Assembly (NCBI GenBank): GCA_023388315.1
Contig: JAEWGM010000030.1
Span: 1 to 64,000 of the forward strand
Direction: 5' to 3'
Source: Bacteroidota bacterium
Lineage (GTDB): Bacteria; Bacteroidota; Bacteroidia; Bacteroidales; Dysgonomonadaceae
Length of the DNA: 64,000 nt
Shown: piece by piece, positions 1-8,363 of the stretch
How positions within the stretch are numbered: the stretch's first letter is position 1
Layout of the letters: each line of letters begins with the position of its first letter
The notes under the pieces: model-generated
Database searches by the model: none
Told to the model about the DNA's origin: nothing
What the model saw: the letters and a program-made list of their open reading frames with translations, nothing else
Made by a program: the position numbers and the translations under genes

Positions 1-14
1 CTTTATTGGTGATT

Positions 15-54
15 ACCCCCGTTTTGAGCCTCAAACTGCAAATGCGGGGTTTTT
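15..54 (+). terminator. Putative intrinsic terminator of a gene left of the window
   Basis: A C-rich arm at 15-20 can pair with GGGGT at 46-50, followed by a run of five T. The loop holds a second small inverted repeat (GTTTTGAG and CTCAAAC, 21-36). No gene ends inside the window here, so it would serve a gene beyond the left edge. Confidence 0.4.
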
Positions 55-67
55 ATCAAAGATACGA

Positions 68-104
68 AAAAGCCAACTATTTCTAAATGATTTAGTTGGC
101 TTTT
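68..104. terminator. Bidirectional intrinsic terminator downstream of umuC
   Basis: A perfect 12-bp inverted repeat (arms 68-79 and 93-104, core GCCAACTA) encloses a 13-nt loop. The arms end in A-rich and T-rich ends, so it can terminate transcription from both sides. On the minus strand it lies about 40 bp beyond the umuC stop. Confidence 0.75.
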
Positions 105-145
105 ATTATGGAATTAGTGAATATCCCTTTTTATTGCGTTGATAT

Positions 146-1411
146 TTAAATACATTCTCCCTTCACCACCAGAATATCTTGAATGTTGGTAGTGAATTTC
201 CCAGAAAGGTGTTGCTGGTGCATTTTAAACTTAAGCGCATCTTGAGACGCCAGCCGCACGCCGCCCGATGAGGAAAAATGATTGATTTTATCCATGGCTT
301 CCATCAGTTTTTTATGCCGCGGATCCGGATTCATTTCAGAGAAAAGATAAGGGTGATACTCTTCTTCGTTAATGAAATTATATAAAGTTACTCCGGCACG
401 TTTGTAATGGCGGTGCTTTTCGTAAATTTCTTGAAGCCCCGATACCGCGAAGTCCACAATTTCCAATGTGGACGAGGTGGGAAAAGGAAGCTTTACTTCC
501 ACACTTCGTGAAAGCGCCTCTTCTGTGTCTTTAAAATAGTTGGTTTGTAGAAAAACAGATAATCGGGAGCAAAGCGACTGCTGCTTTCGCACCTTAATCG
601 CCGCCATAGACGCGAAAGTAACCACACGCTCTTTTACCTCATCCCACGTTTCATATTCTTTTTCAAAAGTACGGGTGACTGAAAAACTTTTGCTTTTTTC
701 TTCTTTCGCGAAATCGATACATGGAATGCCTTGCAACTCTTTTTGCAAATGTACGCCGGTAATGGTCATGTGCGTTCGCACCCACGATTCAGGCATATCG
801 GCAAAGTCAATTGCTTTTGTTATTCCCATTGCATGAAGCTTTGCCGCATTGCGTCGGCCCACGCCCCACACATCTTCAACAGAAAGCCATTTTAGTGCCT
901 TTTGTCGTTTTTCTTCGGTATCGATGATATGGCAACCGGCTGTTTGAGAAGGGAATTTTTTAGCGATACGATTGGCCACTTTCGCCAATGTTTTTGTAGG
1001 GGCAATGCCCACGCTGATGGGGATTCCGGTCCATCGGGCAACGTGCTTTTTCATTTGAATGCCATAGTCTTTGAGGTTTTGCATTCCCGTTAAATCGAGA
1101 AAGCACTCATCCACAGAATACACTTCTTGGCGAGGCGTGTAGCTTGCGAGAATGCTCATTACTCTGCGGCTCATATCGCCATAAAGCGCAAAATTAGCCG
1201 AATAAACGGCCACATTGTACCTCTTGAACAATTCTTTTGCTTGAAAAGCCGGAATACCCATCGCGATGCCCGCTTTTTTAGCTTCGTTGCTTCGCGCAAT
1301 AACGCATCCGTCGTTGTTGGATAACACAACCACCGGCCTATTGTTGAGCGATGGATTGAAAACCCGTTCGCAAGAGGCGTAAAAATTATTACAATCAATA
1401 AGCGCTATCAT
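146..1411 (-). CDS. umuC: Y-family DNA polymerase V catalytic subunit UmuC
   Basis: Error-prone translesion polymerase that copies damaged DNA together with processed UmuD. The 421-aa product starts [11 protein letters not shown] and keeps the Y-family metal ligands Asp6 and the D101-E102 pair in SVDEC, followed by helix-hairpin-helix and little-finger regions; the length matches E. coli UmuC (422). An upstream in-frame start is possible on paper, but the ATG at 1411 overlaps the umuD stop as ATGA, which is typical of translational coupling, and places the first catalytic Asp at position 6 as in the family. It forms an operon with umuD and is probably under the same DNA-damage control. Family assignment is secure; in vivo activity is inferred. 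Confidence 0.96.
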   Translation of the reverse strand: MIALIDCNNFYASCERVFNPSLNNRPVVVLSNNDGCVIARSNEAKKAGIAMGIPAFQAKELFKRYNVAVYSANFALYGDMSRRVMSILASYTPRQEVYSVDECFLDLTGMQNLKDYGIQMKKHVARWTGIPISVGIAPTKTLAKVANRIAKKFPSQTAGCHIIDTEEKRQKALKWLSVEDVWGVGRRNAAKLHAMGITKAIDFADMPESWVRTHMTITGVHLQKELQGIPCIDFAKEEKSKSFSVTRTFEKEYETWDEVKERVVTFASMAAIKVRKQQSLCSRLSVFLQTNYFKDTEEALSRSVEVKLPFPTSSTLEIVDFAVSGLQEIYEKHRHYKRAGVTLYNFINEEEYHPYLFSEMNPDPRHKKLMEAMDKINHFSSSGGVRLASQDALKFKMHQQHLSGKFTTNIQDILVVKGECI

Positions 1412-1845
1412 AAATGTTTGCGAATGGAGTAAGTGACAATTCCCCAAATAGTTAACGTGTTCCCTGATGTAATGACAATGGGTTTGTACGCCGGATTGGA
1501 GGGGATGAGCTTGCAAACGCCGTTCTCTACGTGTATGCGTTTTACGGTAAATTCTCCATCAAGATAGCAAAGCGCAATTTTTCCATGCGACCATTCTTCG
1601 CCTCTATCGACTACAAGCAGGTCGCCATCGTTAAAATCTCCCAGCATTGAATTTCCTTGAACCCGCACATAAAAAGTTGCTTCGGGATGACGGATGAGTA
1701 ATTTGTTTATATCGATACGTTCGCTGGCAAAGTCATCTACACTGGAAAACGGGCCCGCGGCTATGTGCCCGGCCAAAGGAATCTCCAAGTCTGAAAACTC
1801 CGGAATATAAATCTCCACTTGCGCCGATGTAAACACTTTTTTCAT
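1408..1845 (-). CDS. umuD: UmuD-like S24 autoprotease, DNA polymerase V accessory subunit
   Basis: Self-cleaving partner of UmuC in SOS mutagenesis. From the ATG at 1845 the product is 145 aa (E. coli 139). The Ala30-Gly31 bond in the IAAGPF segment lines up with the Cys24-Gly25 cleavage site of E. coli UmuD. The catalytic dyad is visible as Ser66 in GNSM and Lys102 in FTVKR. An in-frame extension to 1914 exists but adds a hydrophobic N-terminus unlike the family, so I reject it. There is no helix-turn-helix domain, so it is not LexA. The upstream region carries two TAGGAG/CTCCTA inverted repeats, candidate operators. It is translationally coupled to umuC. Confidence 0.93.
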   Translation of the reverse strand: MKKVFTSAQVEIYIPEFSDLEIPLAGHIAAGPFSSVDDFASERIDINKLLIRHPEATFYVRVQGNSMLGDFNDGDLLVVDRGEEWSHGKIALCYLDGEFTVKRIHVENGVCKLIPSNPAYKPIVITSGNTLTIWGIVTYSIRKHL

Positions 1846-1871
1846 ACGATAAAGGTAGTGGAAAATTTGAA

Positions 1872-1943
1872 AAGGAGCAATAAAAACTCCTATTACAAAA
1901 GCAAGAAACTTCATTTATCATAGGAGTCACCATCTTTCTCCTA
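1872..1943 (-). promoter_or_regulatory. Two inverted repeats upstream of umuD, candidate SOS operators
   Basis: Four half-sites form two inverted repeats: AAGGAG 1872-1877 with CTCCTA 1887-1892, and TAGGAG 1921-1926 with CTCCTA 1938-1943. Their centres are about 50 bp apart, close to five helical turns, and they occupy the 110-bp gap before umuD. Binding by LexA or another repressor is an inference; I do not know a consensus for this lineage to compare with. Confidence 0.45.
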
Positions 1944-1955
1944 CGCACTCACACC

Positions 1956-2948
1956 CTATTCCCGTTCAAAATTATAACTGAACAGTTTGAAAAAATCGTA
2001 ATAAATTTTCATGTTTTCCAGCTCATGCCATTTTTCAATGGTAACGGGTTCGGCATCGAGATTATAAATTTTGGCGTGTTGCAGTGCCAAAATAAAAGGC
2101 GAGTGGGTGGCAATGATAAACTGACAGTTTTTGTAACGGACGGAATCTTCAATGAGTGTTTTTAGCTGAAGCTGAAACTGAGGCGACATACTGTTTTCCG
2201 GCTCATCGAGCAAGTAAAGCGCATTTTCTTCAATCTGTTTGTCGAAATACATCATCGCGTTTTCGCCATTTGAAAACTGACGTTGTAATTCCCCCGCTCG
2301 GTCTTTTACAAATTTACGCCGTGTTTTTGAACGCCCGTCCACAAATTTTCTGAATGCGTCAATGGCTTCTTTATCCTCCATATCCAAGCGAACGCCGCCT
2401 TTAAAATAATCCTGATAGCGGACGTTGGTAACATCGTCATAGTACTCGGATTCAGTGGTTTTTCGTTCCCTTATTTCGCTGTTGTTGTCTCGGATGCTCA
2501 GAATATGTTTGAAAATATCATCCGATGCGATGAATTTGCTTTTAGGCGGAACGCGTTGTAGTTTTCCCACATTGGGGTTGTATTTCTGCTCATAAGCACT
2601 TGGAAAAGCAATGGCCGAAGCGCCCACGCTATCTGGAGGAATATTGTGTAAGTCGTTCAATTCATAAGCGTTGTGACGCACAAAAAAATCAAACATTTTG
2701 GTGCGATAGTATTTTCCCGTTCGCTGAATATCAAGTGTTTCGGTAATTAAATTAAGCAATGTGCTTTTTCCGGAACCGTTTCCTCCGTAAAAAACCGTGA
2801 TATCATCGAAGTCAATATCCCGAAGTTTTAATTGAAACAGTCCCAACGGATAGTGTTCATCTTGGGTATCGTTGAGCACGATCTTGTTCCACCCATTTAA
2901 ATAAGTGGCATCTTCGTCCATCAACGTGAATTTTTTCAGATAAATCAT
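1956..2948 (-). CDS. AAA family ATPase (AAA_21/ABC-type ATP-binding protein)
   Basis: A stand-alone 330-aa cytoplasmic ATPase of the RecF/ABC-like AAA group, with no membrane segment. Walker A is at residues 55-63 (GGNGSGKST), Walker B is LYLLDEPEN in the C-terminal third, and a switch region ATHSPF follows. An FSNGE element shortly before Walker B resembles the ABC signature. The substrate is unknown; proteins of this type often act in DNA repair, phage defence or as orphan ATPases. It lies 110 bp upstream of umuD on the same strand, but the candidate operators between them suggest separate control. No nuclease or TOPRIM domain is fused, so an OLD-type nuclease is unlikely. Confidence 0.8.
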   Translation of the reverse strand: MIYLKKFTLMDEDATYLNGWNKIVLNDTQDEHYPLGLFQLKLRDIDFDDITVFYGGNGSGKSTLLNLITETLDIQRTGKYYRTKMFDFFVRHNAYELNDLHNIPPDSVGASAIAFPSAYEQKYNPNVGKLQRVPPKSKFIASDDIFKHILSIRDNNSEIRERKTTESEYYDDVTNVRYQDYFKGGVRLDMEDKEAIDAFRKFVDGRSKTRRKFVKDRAGELQRQFSNGENAMMYFDKQIEENALYLLDEPENSMSPQFQLQLKTLIEDSVRYKNCQFIIATHSPFILALQHAKIYNLDAEPVTIEKWHELENMKIYYDFFKLFSYNFERE

Positions 2949-2986
2949 TTATAAGATGAATAAGTGTAGTGTTTAAATTGGTGAAA

Positions 2987-3052
2987 ACTACCGAAAAACC
3001 ATCAAAAAACTATCGTATAACTACTGAACAACCACTGAATATCAACTGAAAA
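2987..3052. repeat. Degenerate 6 x 11-bp tandem repeat
   Basis: Six consecutive 11-bp units lie at 2987-2997, 2998-3008, 3009-3019, 3020-3030, 3031-3041 and 3042-3052, with rough consensus ACTACTGAAAA. The array fills most of the gap between the DUF853 ATPase stop and the AAA ATPase start. The period is close to one helical turn and the units end in A-tracts, so it may be intrinsically bent or bind a protein; alternatively it arose by slippage. Confidence 0.65.
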
Positions 3053-3056
3053 AAAA

Positions 3057-4595
3057 TTATTTTTTTCCGAAAAATGTTCCCAAAATACTTCGAGTAATGG
3101 TTCTTCCAAGCTGTGAGGTGATTTGCCGTTGGGCGCTTTTGCCTACCTGATCCATCATTTCTCCCAAAATGCCTCGCTCTTCTTTTTTTCGGCGAGCTTC
3201 GGCTCGTCTTTCGCGCTCGGCTTCGGCTTGCACTCGGCGTGCTTCTCTTTCCTGTCGGATACGTTCTTTTTCCGCTTCCGCGCGAGCGCGTTCTTCGGCG
3301 TGCAATTCCTGTTTCTTGGAAAGTATTTCGAAAGCCGATTCCCGATCGATTAATTTTTCATACACGCCGTAAATGAGCGATTGTTTCATTATTTGGTCGC
3401 GCTCGCCGGCGGTAATTGGTCCGATTTGCCCTTGCGGCGGCAAAATATTGGCGCGTTGAACCATTTGCGGCGCTCCTTTTTCATCGAGGAACGAAACCAA
3501 GGCTTCGCCTGTATTGAGTTCGGTAATGGCGGTTTCGGTATTGAATTTGGGATTGGCACGGAAGGTATTGGCCGCCACTTTTACCGCTTTTTGATCGTTG
3601 GGAGTATATGCGCGAAGCGCGTGCTGAACGCGGTTGCCCAACTGCCCGAGAATAACGGGCGGAATATCGGCGGGATTTTGCGTGCAGAAATAAATACCAA
3701 CGCCTTTGGAGCGAATAAGGCGGACAATTTGTTCCACTTTTTCGAGCAACGGCTTGGGCATATCTTTGAAGAGCATATGCGCTTCGTCGAAAAAGAAAAT
3801 CAATTTGGGTTTGTCCATATCGCCCACTTCGGGCAGGTTGTTGAACAAATCATCGAGCAGCCACAGCAGGAAAGTGGTGTAAACGCGCGGCGAATTCATC
3901 AGTTTATCCGCGGCTAAGATATTGATAACGCCTTTTCCTTGTTCGGTTTGCATAAAATCGGAAATAACCAGTTCCGGTTCGCCGAAAAACCTGTCGGCTC
4001 CTTCACTCTCTAAGCGCAATAGCGCGCGTTGTATGGCGCCGATGCTAGCAGGCGAAATGTTTCCGTATTCGGTGGTGAACTGTGCACGGTTATCGCCCAC
4101 ATATTGAATCATTTTTTGCAAGTCCTTCAAATCGAGGAGCAAGAGGTTGTTGTCGTCGGCAATTTTAAACACCATGGAAAGTACTGCTCCTTGTGTATCG
4201 TTCAGTTGCAGCAGGCGTTCGAGCAGTATTGGTCCCATTTCGGTAATGGTAGTGCGGATGGGATGTCCTTGTTCACCAAAAACGTCCCAAAACCGAACCG
4301 GAAATCCTTTAAATCCGAATCCTTTTTCGGCTAATTTATAGCTTTCAACGCGTTTGGTAACGCTCTCCTTGTTTCCACCCGCTTTTGCCACACCCGATAA
4401 GTCGCCTTTCATATCGGCGGCGAAAACGGGTACACCCATTTCGCTAAAAGTTTCTGACAATGTTTGCAGGGTTACGGTTTTTCCTGTTCCGGTGGCTCCT
4501 GTAATTAATCCGTGGCGGTTGGCCATTTGGGGTATCAGGCACACTTCCGCTTCGTCGTTTATGGCTATAAAAGCGCGGTTGAGGTTGTCGAACAT
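3057..4595 (-). CDS. DUF853 family, HerA-like helicase/ATPase
   Basis: A 512-aa P-loop ATPase of the DUF853 family (YjgR type), related to HerA/FtsK translocases. Walker A is at 33-40 (GATGTGKT) and Walker B at 265-271 (IFFFDEA). A highly charged Glu/Arg/Ala-rich coiled coil occupies roughly 430-480 before a short C-terminal region. The family is widespread and poorly characterised; a role in DNA processing or segregation is inferred from the HerA fold only. The start at 4595 puts the conserved MFDNLNRAFIA at the N-terminus. It is probably the first gene of a transcription unit and is preceded by an intergenic cluster of palindromes. Confidence 0.88.
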   Translation of the reverse strand: MFDNLNRAFIAINDEAEVCLIPQMANRHGLITGATGTGKTVTLQTLSETFSEMGVPVFAADMKGDLSGVAKAGGNKESVTKRVESYKLAEKGFGFKGFPVRFWDVFGEQGHPIRTTITEMGPILLERLLQLNDTQGAVLSMVFKIADDNNLLLLDLKDLQKMIQYVGDNRAQFTTEYGNISPASIGAIQRALLRLESEGADRFFGEPELVISDFMQTEQGKGVINILAADKLMNSPRVYTTFLLWLLDDLFNNLPEVGDMDKPKLIFFFDEAHMLFKDMPKPLLEKVEQIVRLIRSKGVGIYFCTQNPADIPPVILGQLGNRVQHALRAYTPNDQKAVKVAANTFRANPKFNTETAITELNTGEALVSFLDEKGAPQMVQRANILPPQGQIGPITAGERDQIMKQSLIYGVYEKLIDRESAFEILSKKQELHAEERARAEAEKERIRQEREARRVQAEAERERRAEARRKKEERGILGEMMDQVGKSAQRQITSQLGRTITRSILGTFFGKK

Positions 4596-4705
4596 AGTTG
4601 AAAAAAGTCTTAATTGGTATTGGAAGCAAAGGTAAGAAACTGTTTTGAATTTTACGAATTATTTTTTGCCGTATCTTTTGTGTTTTTTCGACTTCTTTGG
4701 GGAGG

Positions 4706-4830
4706 GAGACGCAAGCATTGCGTCTCTACGTTCCTTTTGTGCGATAGCATCAGACGGGTTTAAGTCCGTCTGATGCATTATCTGCCTGCAGACAACTTTT
4801 TGCTTTGCAACAACACCGATTTCAAATCGG
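4706..4830. repeat. Cluster of three short palindromes
   Basis: Three hairpins lie in a row in the gap between the OmpA-like lipoprotein and the DUF853 ATPase. The first is a 21-bp palindrome at 4706-4726 with arms GAGACGCAA and TTGCGTCTC. The second is an 11-bp perfect stem at 4747-4757 with 4766-4776. The third is CCGATTT at 4816-4822 with AAATCGG at 4824-4830. The first recurs exactly at 15292-15312, so it is a dispersed repeat. No coding potential is seen. Confidence 0.75.
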
Positions 4831-4842
4831 CGTGAGCGCGAG

Positions 4843-5868
4843 TTATTTCTTCACCAATTCTACTCTTCGGTTTTGGGCTTTTCCTTCTTCGGTGGAGTTG
4901 TCGGCGATGGGAGTTTCTTGCCCGTAGCCTTTGGCAGAAAGTCTGTCGGCTGCGATTCCCGAGCGAACCAGTTCTTCTTTGACGGTTTCTGCTCTTGCTT
5001 GCGAGAGTTTCAGATTATGCTCGGCGCTTCCGGTGTTATCGGTATATCCGTTAATACTTATTTTTAAATCTTTATCGGCATCCATTGTCTTTGCGATTTC
5101 GGCAACTGCCTCTTTTCCATCGGCTTTGAGGGTCGACTTATCGGTGTCGAAATTGATGTACAGCACCGCTTTCCCCTTTTCATCCAGCTGTTTTTTAATC
5201 TCATCGGATTTTAAAATGCCGATGGTTTGTTCGAACTTTCCGCTTTCTGCAACTACAATGCTGCCAGATAAGGGGGTGGATGCTATCAGAAAAAACACCT
5301 CTTTTCCGCCTTGTTTCAGCGCATAAATAATCTGATTCTCGTGATTTCCTTTATGCGAATAATCGTATGAATAATCGGCATTGTTTTTTTCTTTCTCCAA
5401 TTGTTCAAAGGCATCCCAAGGAATGGTGCCCTCCCATATTTTCTTCGCACCCAAACTCTCGAAGTGCTTTTTGAAAGATTGCACAAATTTGTATTCGTTC
5501 CAATCATCGGAGCCTCGATCGCTGTTTGCGGATAAATATTTAACCGATAAACGGCCTTCAACAGGATAAAAACCGCTGCCGGTATAAAATTCAAACAACG
5601 AAAAATCCTGTTCTCTTTCACCCGAATAACCTCCGGTTTTCAACCAATCGGGCACGGTGTAATAAGGGAAATCACCCAATTGAGCGCTGGTCTCGGGAAT
5701 ATTTTCGGGATTAAACGATGTGAAACCATCGGAACTTTCATGGTCTTTTGTTTGTATTGTCTCCTCGGTTTGACTTTCATTGCCGGAATCGGCATCGCTT
5801 TCTTTCTTTTGATTTGTACAAGATGCCATCAGGAAAAGCGGCACAAAAAATAGAATAAGTTTTTTCAT
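4843..5868 (-). CDS. OmpA family lipoprotein
   Basis: An outer-membrane or periplasm-facing lipoprotein that likely anchors the envelope to peptidoglycan. A signal peptide with a lipobox ends LMASC, Cys17. An acidic low-complexity linker follows (about 20-60), then a unique middle region, then a C-terminal OmpA peptidoglycan-binding domain at roughly 225-341. That domain shows YINFDTDKSTL, the NGYTDNTG segment and the NLKLSQARA segment, and ends NRRVELV. The middle region (60-220) resembles no domain I can name. It appears to be a single-gene unit. Lipidation and domain call are firm; the middle-domain function is unknown. Confidence 0.9.
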   Translation of the reverse strand: MKKLILFFVPLFLMASCTNQKKESDADSGNESQTEETIQTKDHESSDGFTSFNPENIPETSAQLGDFPYYTVPDWLKTGGYSGEREQDFSLFEFYTGSGFYPVEGRLSVKYLSANSDRGSDDWNEYKFVQSFKKHFESLGAKKIWEGTIPWDAFEQLEKEKNNADYSYDYSHKGNHENQIIYALKQGGKEVFFLIASTPLSGSIVVAESGKFEQTIGILKSDEIKKQLDEKGKAVLYINFDTDKSTLKADGKEAVAEIAKTMDADKDLKISINGYTDNTGSAEHNLKLSQARAETVKEELVRSGIAADRLSAKGYGQETPIADNSTEEGKAQNRRVELVKK

Positions 5869-5992
5869 TTTTAATTGCTTTTAAAGTTGTGATTTTATGA
5901 ATGTTAATTAGAAAATCTATATTGAATTATACGAAGTATATTCTTGCCTTTTCATATTTTTTTATGTGGAAAAGTGAGTTGAGAGACATTAT

Positions 5993-6460
5993 TTATTCTT
6001 CCTCTGAGTTTGAAAAAAAATTCAATTGATATTTTCCTTTGTAGTTAATGGGGTCAGGCCAAGTTATATCTGCTATCATCCTGATTCCGAAATTAAACGG
6101 ATTACTAATCTCTTTGACATCAAAGATTATTTGTTGGCCGGAAACCAATTTAGAGGTAATGCGATTATCTGAAAACTCCCAAGTTCCTTTTATTGTTAGT
6201 TGACGGTGTTGTTGGATATAGGTTCGGATTAAAACAAAATCGCCATTAGATTTAAATTGAATGGACATATCATCCATATCATTAAACGCTTCTGTTTCAT
6301 CTATTGGCACCAAATCTTCATCTATTAGCTCGAAGATGGACACCCATTCTCCTACAATATTTTCTTTAGTTACAGGTAGCTTCCCTTCGTAGTCTTCGTC
6401 ACTGCAGTTTATTAACATCAATGGCAGCAGTGCTATCATTGCAATAAATACGCGTTTCAT
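5993..6460 (-). CDS. Lipocalin-like domain lipoprotein, hypothetical
   Basis: A 155-aa lipoprotein with signal peptide and lipobox LINC (Cys19). The mature part has the GEWVS start and GTWEFSDNRI pattern of the small lipocalin-like lipoproteins common in Bacteroidota, with alternating hydrophobic strands consistent with a small beta-barrel. Ligand and role are unknown. It stands alone between two minus-strand genes with gaps of about 90-125 bp on each side. The domain call rests on pattern only. Confidence 0.7.
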   Translation of the reverse strand: MKRVFIAMIALLPLMLINCSDEDYEGKLPVTKENIVGEWVSIFELIDEDLVPIDETEAFNDMDDMSIQFKSNGDFVLIRTYIQQHRQLTIKGTWEFSDNRITSKLVSGQQIIFDVKEISNPFNFGIRMIADITWPDPINYKGKYQLNFFSNSEEE

Positions 6461-6553
6461 CTAATTAAGTTGTTTTTTAAAGTTCATATAATTAATGCGT
6501 TGGCAAAATATAAAATTATTTCAATTTGAAAAAAACGAAAAACAGTTTTTCTA

Positions 6554-7516
6554 TTAATAAATCCTAAGCACTACGTTTCCGGTTTTCTGCCCGGTTTCCA
6601 CGTAGGTGTATGCTTCAACAATTTGGTCTAAGGGAAAATATCTATCGATAACGGGTTTAAACTCTCCCGACTCTGTCAGTTGTTTCAGAAAAACTACATC
6701 TTCTTTGGTTATGGCAGGAATTGGAAACAACACTTTTTTACCTTTGGTAAACGCAGTAGTTAGCGCCAGGAAAATGTTTTCGGAATTTTTTCCCAATTCG
6801 GTTGAAATATAGATGCCGTTTTCTGTCAACAGCGGTTTGCATTGGCGGAAAGAACTTTTACCTACTGCATCGAAAATAAAATGGAACTTTGTTTCAGTTT
6901 GTGTGAAATCTTGTGTTTGGTAATCGATTACCTCGTCAGCGCCAAGCGATTTCACCAGCTCTATGTTTTTGGTGTTTCCCACAGCAGTTACGCTTGCGCC
7001 AAAATGTTTGAGCAATTGCACAGCAGCCGAACCAATGGCGCCCGTAGCGCCGTAAACAAGTGTGTTCTGACCTTTCTTTATCCTCGCCGCGCGGATGTGG
7101 TTGAGCGCGTAATGTGCCCCTTCGGTAAGTGGAGCGGCAGTGTAGAAATCCATATTTTGAGGTAATGTTGTCAACGCCGAGTTTTCGTCAACAACAATAT
7201 ATTCGGCGTGTCCCCCGAAAGTTTTATCGTTGAAACCGAATACTTTATCGCCAATTTTACAAGAGGTTACGTTTTCTCCTATTTCTTCAACCACTCCGGA
7301 AAATTCACATCCCAAAGTTCGATGTTTCGGTCGGAAAAGTCCCGAAAAAAATCGAGAAATAAAATACTCTGCACTGCGAAACCCGCTATCAGTACGGTTT
7401 ACCGTTGAAGCGTAAACTCTTATCAACACTTCGGTATTTTTTGGAGTAGGTTTGGGAATATCCCTTAATTCTATAATCTCGGGAGGCCCGTATTTGGTGT
7501 GAATGGCAGCTTTCAT
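6554..7516 (-). CDS. NAD(P)H:quinone oxidoreductase/alcohol dehydrogenase, MDR superfamily
   Basis: A medium-chain reductase of the zinc-independent quinone oxidoreductase branch. The 320-aa product has an N-terminal GroES-like domain (about 1-125, with GCEFSGVVEEIG) and a Rossmann NAD(P) domain with the YGATGAIGSAAVQ signature near residue 150. The structural zinc Cys cluster is absent. The start is the ATG at 7516 (MKAAIHTKYGPP); the longer reading needs a TTG and adds four residues. It likely reduces quinones or enals using NADPH. It is apparently monocistronic and divergent from the next gene. Substrate cannot be read from the sequence. Confidence 0.88.
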   Translation of the reverse strand: MKAAIHTKYGPPEIIELRDIPKPTPKNTEVLIRVYASTVNRTDSGFRSAEYFISRFFSGLFRPKHRTLGCEFSGVVEEIGENVTSCKIGDKVFGFNDKTFGGHAEYIVVDENSALTTLPQNMDFYTAAPLTEGAHYALNHIRAARIKKGQNTLVYGATGAIGSAAVQLLKHFGASVTAVGNTKNIELVKSLGADEVIDYQTQDFTQTETKFHFIFDAVGKSSFRQCKPLLTENGIYISTELGKNSENIFLALTTAFTKGKKVLFPIPAITKEDVVFLKQLTESGEFKPVIDRYFPLDQIVEAYTYVETGQKTGNVVLRIY

Positions 7517-7689
7517 TTCGTTTTGCAAAAATAACTACAAAATGTTACGAAATTATGAAGTTCATCATAAAGAAACTGATTTTCATAATTTGTCCTGTAA
7601 AGAGTACTTTATTGAAATGTTAAACTTTTTGCCGAAAAAAGAATATCGTCTATCTTTATGCATTGTAAAATCCGTTAAAATACCGTACT

Positions 7690-8340
7690 ATGAAGTTTAA
7701 ATCGGTTTTTCTTTTTTTATTGATAAACATATCCTTACACGCACAGGAGGCAATTAGAATTTCACATTATGTGTTCCCTGATTTCCAGCCGGGCGTTGTT
7801 TTGCTGAAAAACGGTGTTCGAAATAATGCGAAACTCAACTATAACGCTGCTTCGGAAGAAGTGGTTTTCGAAGACAAAGGTAAAATGTTAGCTATTGGTG
7901 ATGCTATCTTGCCTCAAATAGATACGGTGTTCATAGGCAACGATAAATTTATCCGATTGAACAATAAATTCGTTAAAATAATGATGATTGAGCCTGAGAT
8001 AGAGTTGTTTGTTCAACACAGATGCCGGCTGATTCCACCCGGAAAACCGGCGGCTTATGGCGGTACTTCTCAAACATCGTCCACCACATCTTATAGCTCC
8101 ATTATGTCGGACGGAAAAGTGTACAGTTTGACATTTCCTGATGATTATAAAGTTATACCTTACAATGTTTTCTGGATAAACAGAAACGGAAAGTTGCAAA
8201 GCTTTTCCAACATCGGGCAGTTGAAAAAAATTTATCGCGATAAAAAGAAACTTATCGATGATTATTTGAAAAAGAACGATGTAAAGGTAACCGACGAAAA
8301 GAGCATCAAAGATGCTGTAGAGTTTATGGAAAATAATTGA
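7690..8340 (+). CDS. Exported protein of unknown function
   Basis: I do not recognise a family. The 216-aa product has a signal peptide ending near SLHAQ (about residue 19) and no lipobox or later membrane segment, so it is likely periplasmic or outer-membrane associated. The middle has a Ser/Thr-rich stretch near 135-145, and the C-terminal 60 residues are Lys/Asp-rich and probably helical. It precedes the alpha-L-fucosidase by 23 bp on the same strand, so the two may be co-transcribed, but a shared role is not evident. Confidence 0.75.
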   Translation: MKFKSVFLFLLINISLHAQEAIRISHYVFPDFQPGVVLLKNGVRNNAKLNYNAASEEVVFEDKGKMLAIGDAILPQIDTVFIGNDKFIRLNNKFVKIMMIEPEIELFVQHRCRLIPPGKPAAYGGTSQTSSTTSYSSIMSDGKVYSLTFPDDYKVIPYNVFWINRNGKLQSFSNIGQLKKIYRDKKKLIDDYLKKNDVKVTDEKSIKDAVEFMENN

Positions 8341-8363
8341 ACAAATAATATAAACAATTTACA

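Noticed and set aside
7503..7700. 65-aa plus-strand frame before the exported protein gene
   Set aside because: It spans the start of the oxidoreductase on the other strand and the promoter region of the next gene; no motif.
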